Below, piece after piece: positions 60,101 to 64,000 of a stretch of DNA of 64,000 bases. Numbering within the stretch: the stretch's first letter is position 1; each line of letters opens with the position of its first letter. The notes under the pieces are model-generated. The model did not search any database. It was not told the DNA's origin and was given only the letters and a program-made list of their open reading frames with translations. The position numbers were made by a program, and so were the translations under genes. Source of the stretch: an uncultured Atopobiaceae bacterium (GTDB lineage Bacteria > Actinomycetota > Coriobacteriia > Coriobacteriales > Atopobiaceae); the NCBI GenBank assembly GCA_910579165.1, contig CAJTTF010000001.1, positions 62,001 through 126,000 of the forward strand. Reading direction: 5' to 3'.

Positions 60101-60821
60101 TGAAGAAGCGGGCGTGCCGCCAGATTCCTTTGCTCCCAAAGGACAGCTTTGGGGCAATCCTACGTATGATTGGGATCATCTCGAGAGGCATGATTACTCT
60201 TGGTGGATGGCGCGTCTCCGTCGAGAGTTTGCGCTTTACGATTGGGTGCGCCTTGATCATTTTGTGGGCTTCCAAAACTACTTTCAGATTCCTTCTGGAA
60301 AGCAGCCCAAGGACGGTCGCTGGCTTCTTGGACCGGGTGCTTCCCTCTTTAGGCGAGCGTATGAAGAATTTGGTCCGCTTCCCTTTATCGCTGAGGATTT
60401 GGGAACGATAACACCAAGCGTTCGAGGGCTTTTAAGCCAGTGCGGTTTTGTGGGAATGGACGTTGCTGAGTTTTATCGTGGCGATTTGCGAACCTGGTAC
60501 GATTCGGTCTTCAATAAGATTTCTTATACGTCAACACACGACACCAATACGCTTCTTGGCTGGGCTATGGAGACCTTTGAAATCCCCAATAAGGATGAGG
60601 CACAAGAGGTCACTTCACAGATGATTGACAGAGTTTTATCAAGCGCAGCCGATGTTGTGATGGTTCCTCTTCAAGATGTCCTGAGTCTAGGCTCTGAAGC
60701 ACGTATGAATACGCCAGGCACAGCACGTGGCAATTGGAAGTGGCAAGCCAAGGCTGAAGAGATTGAGAAGAAGCAGAGCGAGTGGGCTAATCGACTGCAT
60801 AGTTGCAGCCGCTTTCGTTAA
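57141..60821 (+). CDS. Fused GH13 alpha-glucan hydrolase and GH77 4-alpha-glucanotransferase (MalQ)
   Basis: A 1226-residue fusion. Residues ~1-120 are a CBM34-like beta domain and ~125-660 a GH13 barrel of the neopullulanase/maltogenic type (YQIFPDRF, ILDGVFNHAG, nucleophile in GWRLDVADE, acid in LLGEVWED, LLGSHDRERL). From ~674 a GH77 domain begins (PGAGIVAHITSIP). It is interrupted at ~690-762 by a Lys/Asn-rich insertion and resumes at TFGPATYRFIDFLEKTGNTY, with the nucleophile in WVRLDHFVGF, IAEDLGTITPSV and STHDTNT. Known roles suggest debranching or trimming of glycogen plus recycling of short maltodextrins. Convergent with asnS: the two stop codons overlap by four bases. Confidence 0.92.
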   Translation: MWLKHNSRDLFYRNPYGAVTVGTRVKLRLDVWDEVPAAVQLIVWTEGKSEKRIDCTCKDAGDHMTYEASFSTKVLGPSWYVFAVTNSEDIVFYYGPREGCTGGEGCTYENIGPSFQITVYHDRNIRPLWYENSIVYQIFPDRFHRGADWKQRTKTSLAQKRQAGKRTIVKKWDTPSTYDRDENNNIQTWQFWGGTLKGIEEKLPYIKDMGFSAIYLNPIFEAFSNHRYDTADYLKIDLMLGDDASFRELCAAAKKIGISIILDGVFNHAGSDSRYFNRFGTYKTPGAYDSKRSKYRDWFLINDDNSYESWWGIGDLPAWNKNHKDYQNFIYGRGGVIEHWLQLGARGWRLDVADELTDSFIEGIKSAEDRVKTDALLLGEVWEDASHKVAYGSMRKYLCGYELDSVMNYPFREALLGFLRGEWSAAGLAERMESLKENYPPHAFYECLNLLGSHDRERLLTYLVGPKKEELSDEERMNYRVPDDKMNEARAKIWLAVLIQMLSPGVPSVYYGDEVGMQGYTDPYNRGPYPWDTPDEAIRTSYRTAIQLRRMFELATSGEFEPFFFGDDVYGFWRLPRNDVGEAKQVKRGTPKHESEEASRDTRNDYPSEALCILVNRSPYEGKEVRIPRRGEAADELLHNSGFQLTDSECIVSLPQLGASVIYFHNSKALNKPIEPGAGIVAHITSIPTVWTPSPCDNDTSSNQETSEQNLMALNAAKKDDANKKQGKKQNEKQNIKNIAARNGITKRAVSSKKNGANKDTQGTFGPATYRFIDFLEKTGNTYWQVLPLHPTDAYGSPYAGLSALAGNTDLLYLHDFTLDEVFSMWKRGALVKELAKEETMSAVWRALTRTKFKEFKQQNDTWLKPYTVFMSIRDSQIKSARRKLAQLTPGKRKHFKNPEAIVWQEWPKKYRTYSEELYTEAKLKKRIEFYEFGQFLFDVQWKAIQAYAHEHGIKIIGDLPMYVSEDSADTWSHPRNFNLDAKGYKTEEAGVPPDSFAPKGQLWGNPTYDWDHLERHDYSWWMARLRREFALYDWVRLDHFVGFQNYFQIPSGKQPKDGRWLLGPGASLFRRAYEEFGPLPFIAEDLGTITPSVRGLLSQCGFVGMDVAEFYRGDLRTWYDSVFNKISYTSTHDTNTLLGWAMETFEIPNKDEAQEVTSQMIDRVLSSAADVVMVPLQDVLSLGSEARMNTPGTARGNWKWQAKAEEIEKKQSEWANRLHSCSRFR

Positions 60822-62218
60822 AATTCAGCACTCCCAACCGTGCGAGGATGCGGTAGAACATCTCGGATGTTATCGATACCGGTAAGATACATCACGAGAC
60901 GCTCAAAACCCACGCCAAACCCTGCGTGCTCGCATGAGCCATACTTCCTTAGGTCCAGATAAGCCTTGTAGTCTTCAGGGTTCATTCCCAATTCTACGAT
61001 GCGCTTTTCGAGGATCTCAAAGTTATCCTCACGAAGAGACCCTCCCAAAATCTCTCCCACGCCCGGAACGAGACAATCAACAGCGGCAACGGTCTTGCCA
61101 TCCGGATTAGCCTTCATATAGAAAGCCTTAATATCCTTTGGATAGTCCGTTACAAAAGTGGGTCGTTTGAAGTGCTCTTCTGTAAGATAGCGCTCATGCT
61201 CAGTTTGTAAGTCGATTCCCCATGAAATGGGATACTCAAAGGCATGTCCTTGTGCGGCAGCTTCCTCAAGAATTTCAATTGCTTCTGTGTAGGTAACGCG
61301 TGCAAAGTCGCTTGATGCAACGTGGCGCAGGCGTTCCGTGAGACCCTTATCGACAAAGCGATTGAGCATAGAAAGCTCTTGGTCACAGTGATCTAAGATG
61401 TAGTTGATAACGCTTTTTAAGAGACCCTCGGCCACTTCCATATTTCCTTGCAAGTCGCAAAAAGCCATCTCCGGTTCAATCATCCAAAACTCAGCAGCAT
61501 GGCGCCGCGTGTTGGAATTCTCGGCACGAAATGTTGGACCAAAAGTATAGATGTCGCCAAAAGCCATGGCAAAGTTTTCCCCTTGCAGCTGTCCTGAAAC
61601 CGTCAAAGAAGCCGGAGCTTGGAAAAAATCCTTTGACCAGTCAACGTGCGAATCAGTTTTTGGTACATTTTCTAAGTCCAATGTGGTGACGCGGAACATC
61701 TCGCCTGCCCCCTCGGCATCCGAGGTTGTAATGATAGGGGTGGTGACATAAAGAAATCCCAAATCCTGGAAGTAGGAGTGCACGGCATAGGCGGCGCGGC
61801 TGCGGATTCTAAATACCGCGCGAAAGAGATTAGTTCGCGGGCGCAGGTGTTGATGTTCGCGGAGAAACTCGCGCGTTGCGTGTTTCTTTTGGATGGGATA
61901 GTCGCTCGCAACATCACCCACGATTTCGATGGTGTCCGCCTTGAGCTCAAACGGCTGGGGACGTTCCGGGGTGAGGTGAATTATTCCAGAAACGCGAAGA
62001 GCACTTCCTACGTGCGCGTTAGCAATCTCGGTGTAGTTGGATAGTTCACCGCGTTCAGCCACAACTTGAAGATCGTTAAAGCATGAACCATCGTTAAGGG
62101 TAATAAACGCAAATTCTTTCATGTCGCGCGCTGATCGCACCCAGCCCGCAACGTCTACGGTCTGACCTTCAAAACCGGAGGCGTCTTTCCAAAACTTGCT
62201 TATCTGCGTTCTCTTCAC
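60818..62218 (-). CDS. asnS: Asparaginyl-tRNA synthetase
   Basis: A 466-residue class IIb synthetase. N-terminal OB-fold anticodon domain (VDVAGWVRSARDMKEFAFITL), then the catalytic domain with motif 2 region FRAENSNTRRH and motif 3 GFGVGFERLVMYLTG plus IRDVLPHPRT. The start is GTG 62218, with AAAGAGG five bases upstream; the TTG at 62233 falls before that site. Its presence suggests direct Asn charging rather than only transamidation. Co-directional with queT, 26 bases apart. Confidence 0.96.
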   Translation of the reverse strand: MKRTQISKFWKDASGFEGQTVDVAGWVRSARDMKEFAFITLNDGSCFNDLQVVAERGELSNYTEIANAHVGSALRVSGIIHLTPERPQPFELKADTIEIVGDVASDYPIQKKHATREFLREHQHLRPRTNLFRAVFRIRSRAAYAVHSYFQDLGFLYVTTPIITTSDAEGAGEMFRVTTLDLENVPKTDSHVDWSKDFFQAPASLTVSGQLQGENFAMAFGDIYTFGPTFRAENSNTRRHAAEFWMIEPEMAFCDLQGNMEVAEGLLKSVINYILDHCDQELSMLNRFVDKGLTERLRHVASSDFARVTYTEAIEILEEAAAQGHAFEYPISWGIDLQTEHERYLTEEHFKRPTFVTDYPKDIKAFYMKANPDGKTVAAVDCLVPGVGEILGGSLREDNFEILEKRIVELGMNPEDYKAYLDLRKYGSCEHAGFGVGFERLVMYLTGIDNIRDVLPHPRTVGSAEF

Positions 62219-62244
62219 GATATCCTCTTTCAACTTTTATGAGT

Positions 62245-62829
62245 CTAGCTGTTGGTGTGCTTTGTGCTCGTATTGGCAAGAAGAGAAGGAAGGGGCGTTT
62301 TTTCTAATGCGCGCGCAAGAGGATATCCCAGCGCATACATGACAACTGCTTCTCCTACCGCAAGCGATACTGCACCAAACAGATACATGAGTATGTAATT
62401 CTGGTCGAGCGAGATGCTTGTGAAGGGAATGGTGTAAAAGCCCATACCCTGCAGAATGAGGGGAAGATACACAGGCACGATAAGGGCATTGGTCAGAACC
62501 GGACCAAGAAGTGCAACGCCTAGACGCTTTCTAAAATGCCATATCCAGGCTGCTCCAAGTCCCGTTGCAAGGGCGCCAAAAAAAACGTCGAGAAGTCCCA
62601 GCGCGCCCAGTCCCCCCATAAACATATTGATGAGGTTTGCCGCAGCGCAACCAAGCGAGAGTCCAATAATTGCATCGGGCGTAAAGAGTGCGAGAACACA
62701 GAGCGCCTCAGATATGCGAAATTGGATGGGTCCCCAAGCGAGACTACCAAGAAAAAGAAGCGCGAAAAGGGAGGCGGCAGCATACACAGCTGCAATCATC
62801 GCTATATTACTTACACGTTTTGCGTTCAT
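62245..62829 (-). CDS. queT: QueT-family transporter (queuosine precursor import, ECF S component)
   Basis: A 194-residue membrane protein with about six hydrophobic spans. SLAWGPIQFRISEALCVLALFTPDAIIGLSLG fits the QueT family: it is shown here only in parts, the key run being GPIQFRISEAL and FTPDAIIGL. QueT proteins are substrate-binding components of ECF transporters for queuosine precursors. CGAGGAG precedes ATG 62829. No convincing preQ1 riboswitch is seen; instead the leader has an 8-bp direct repeat. In one operon with asnS. Confidence 0.9.
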   Translation of the reverse strand: MNAKRVSNIAMIAAVYAAASLFALLFLGSLAWGPIQFRISEALCVLALFTPDAIIGLSLGCAAANLINMFMGGLGALGLLDVFFGALATGLGAAWIWHFRKRLGVALLGPVLTNALIVPVYLPLILQGMGFYTIPFTSISLDQNYILMYLFGAVSLAVGEAVVMYALGYPLARALEKTPLPSLLANTSTKHTNS

Positions 62830-62857
62830 GGTACTCCTCGTATCCTTGCTCATACAT

Positions 62858-62881
62858 AACTGATAAGTACGACAACTGATA
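62858..62881 (-). promoter_or_regulatory. Direct repeat in the queT leader
   Basis: TATCAGTT occurs twice on the minus strand (AACTGATA at 62858-62865 and 62874-62881 on the plus strand), 16 bases apart, followed by related GTAC/GTAT bases. It lies between the likely transcription start and the queT start codon, so it could be an operator or part of an RNA element. Confidence 0.35.
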
Positions 62882-62916
62882 GGTAAGTATGCCTACTCTC
62901 TTTGAGAATGAGGACG

Positions 62917-62957
62917 ATTCTAGCAAATTAGGCGACAATGTACGATACTGCTAGAAT
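62917..62957. promoter_or_regulatory. Divergent -10 boxes in an inverted repeat
   Basis: ATTCTAGC (62917-62924) and GCTAGAAT (62950-62957) are perfect 8-bp inverted arms. Each contains TAGAAT, a good -10 hexamer, one reading left toward queT-asnS and one reading right toward the glycosyltransferase. The -35 elements are weak. The symmetry suggests two divergent promoters sharing one control region. Confidence 0.45.
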
Positions 62958-63033
62958 AGAGCCCTCTACATAGAAGGCCTTCAATGCAGAAGCGCCATAT
63001 TTATATAAAGATATAAAGCGAACATAAGAAATT

Positions 63034-64000
63034 ATGAATCCAGCAATTGTTATTCCAACTTATTGGACGGCCGACCTCTCTGCAGTGGGTTCGTATGATC
63101 ACACAACCCTTGTAGACTCTGAGCACCCCGATTTGGCCCGTTGTCTTGACTCGCTTGATCAGGTCAAAGGTGTCATGCGTACGTTTATTTTGCTCGTTGC
63201 TCCTCCGGGTGTTGAGGAGGCTGCGCGCGCCCGCGTGGACGAGATTGCCGCAACCCATCCTCACCTTAATCCGCTCGTTATTGGCCGAGAAGAAGCGCGT
63301 CCCATTCAAAACGCTGTTGTGAACTGTGCCCCACGCCTCTCTGGCGAAACGGTTGGACTTAGGGGCTACGGTGCCATTAGGAACCTCGGCCTGCTTTGCT
63401 GTGCTGTGTTTGGTCATGATGTAGCAGTGTTTCTCGACGACGACGAAGTAGTCCTCAACGACCAGTTTCTAATTGATGCGGTCTACGGATTAGGACAAAT
63501 GACGAAGCAGAATCTTCCCGTGGTGGCAAAAACGGGTTACTGGGTGGATAAGGATGGGAACTATCTTTCCAAGGGCAATCCCAGCCCAACTGGTAAAAAA
63601 ACATGGGAGGATCGCTACTGGAACAAGACCGAGGATTTCAATACTTGGATGCGCCACGCCCTTGCTACAACGCGTATTTCTCGGTCAAACACTATGTACG
63701 GTGGTTGCATGTCGATTCATGCTGAAGCATTTTCTCGAGTGGGATTTGATCCGTATATTTCGCGCGGCGAGGATTTAGATTACCTTTTTAACTTGCGTCT
63801 TTATGGGATGGACGTGTGGTTTGATAACAAGTGGCGCGTGTTGCACCTTCCACCTACAACGCCTGACCCCGCAAACCGCTTTAGACAAAATGCGTACCGT
63901 TGGATGTATGAGCGCGAAAAGTTGGGACACGCGGGGGCAAAGATTGATTTGAAGCAAGTGACGGCGCAATCACTCATGCCTTATCCTGGAAAATTTCTCA
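63034..64000 (+). CDS. GT-A fold glycosyltransferase, partial (runs off right edge)
   Basis: The first 322 codons of a gene open to the window's end, starting at ATG 63034. PAIVIPTYW opens a nucleotide-sugar fold; VAVFLDDDEVVLNDQFL carries the metal-binding D-x-D motif; YGGCMSIHAEAF and FDPYISRGEDLDYLFNLRLYG hold the usual GT-A acceptor-side acidic residues. It therefore transfers a sugar from a nucleotide or similar donor; the donor and acceptor cannot be read. No signal peptide. Divergent from queT. Confidence 0.75.
   Translation, partial: MNPAIVIPTYWTADLSAVGSYDHTTLVDSEHPDLARCLDSLDQVKGVMRTFILLVAPPGVEEAARARVDEIAATHPHLNPLVIGREEARPIQNAVVNCAPRLSGETVGLRGYGAIRNLGLLCCAVFGHDVAVFLDDDEVVLNDQFLIDAVYGLGQMTKQNLPVVAKTGYWVDKDGNYLSKGNPSPTGKKTWEDRYWNKTEDFNTWMRHALATTRISRSNTMYGGCMSIHAEAFSRVGFDPYISRGEDLDYLFNLRLYGMDVWFDNKWRVLHLPPTTPDPANRFRQNAYRWMYEREKLGHAGAKIDLKQVTAQSLMPYPGKFL

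Noticed and set aside
62830..62916. preQ1 riboswitch upstream of queT
   Set aside because: No match to the preQ1-I loop and A-rich tail, and no convincing class II or III pseudoknot by eye.
1..64000. CRISPR arrays, rRNA genes, insertion sequences
   Set aside because: No regularly spaced repeat arrays, rRNA signatures or transposase genes were seen.

Overview
The window looks like a chromosomal segment of an anaerobic, moderate-GC actinobacterium of the class Coriobacteriia, most like the Atopobium/Lancefieldella group (family Atopobiaceae). This is an inference from gene content, not a database match. The reasons are an actinobacterial growth/division kinase-phosphatase-FHA cluster, a four-subunit pyruvate:ferredoxin oxidoreductase and rubrerythrin (anaerobe), a glycogen operon with a GlgC/GlgD pair, encoded CCA ends on all tRNAs, and moderate GC.

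Layout. 1-4.6 kb: a partial membrane protein, a Tat-exported lipoprotein, a two-component pair whose kinase is soluble, and a small membrane protein. 4.67-14.7 kb: a minus-strand operon reading protein kinase (multi-TM) - FhaA - FhaB - PP2C phosphatase - a SEDS/class-B PBP fusion - PASTA kinase. It is bordered at each end by a tRNA gene on the opposite strand, and the last gene reads antisense through tRNA-Arg(CCT). 14.7-17.5 kb: tRNA-Leu, serS, tRNA-Arg(ACG), tRNA-Ser and a YcxB-like protein. 17.6-21.6 kb: SRP RNA, DedA, dnaX, ybaB, recR. 21.6-26.7 kb: a Bce-type module (regulator, intramembrane-sensing kinase, ABC ATPase, FtsX-like permease).

27.8-30.7 kb: a 2.8-kb mini-island between an intact tRNA-Asp and a perfect 45-bp copy of its 3' part. 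It has no integrase and one gene: a very unusual protein with eight zinc-ribbon modules arranged five before and three after a PD-(D/E)XK-type nuclease domain. It is currently broken by one missing base. This is the best candidate for an undescribed system here.

30.9-44.1 kb: a Vat-like acetyltransferase, an unrecognised protein, then a purine operon purE-C-F-M-N-O-AICAR transformylase-D-L. PurH is replaced by two separate enzymes, and PurF lacks its N-terminal nucleophile cysteine. 44.2-48.3 kb: por operon (gamma, delta, alpha, beta) and rubrerythrin. 48.4-60.8 kb: glycogen operon glgB-glgP-glgC-glgD-glgA and a GH13-GH77 fusion; five of these six proteins carry Lys-rich extensions or insertions. 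60.8-64 kb: asnS and queT on the minus strand, then a divergent, truncated glycosyltransferase.

Together the region covers envelope growth control by Ser/Thr phosphorylation, DNA repair, antimicrobial-peptide response, purine synthesis, pyruvate oxidation and glycogen storage. Two of the five tRNA genes show duplications of their 3' ends, marking them as past integration sites. No CRISPR array, rRNA or insertion sequence was seen.
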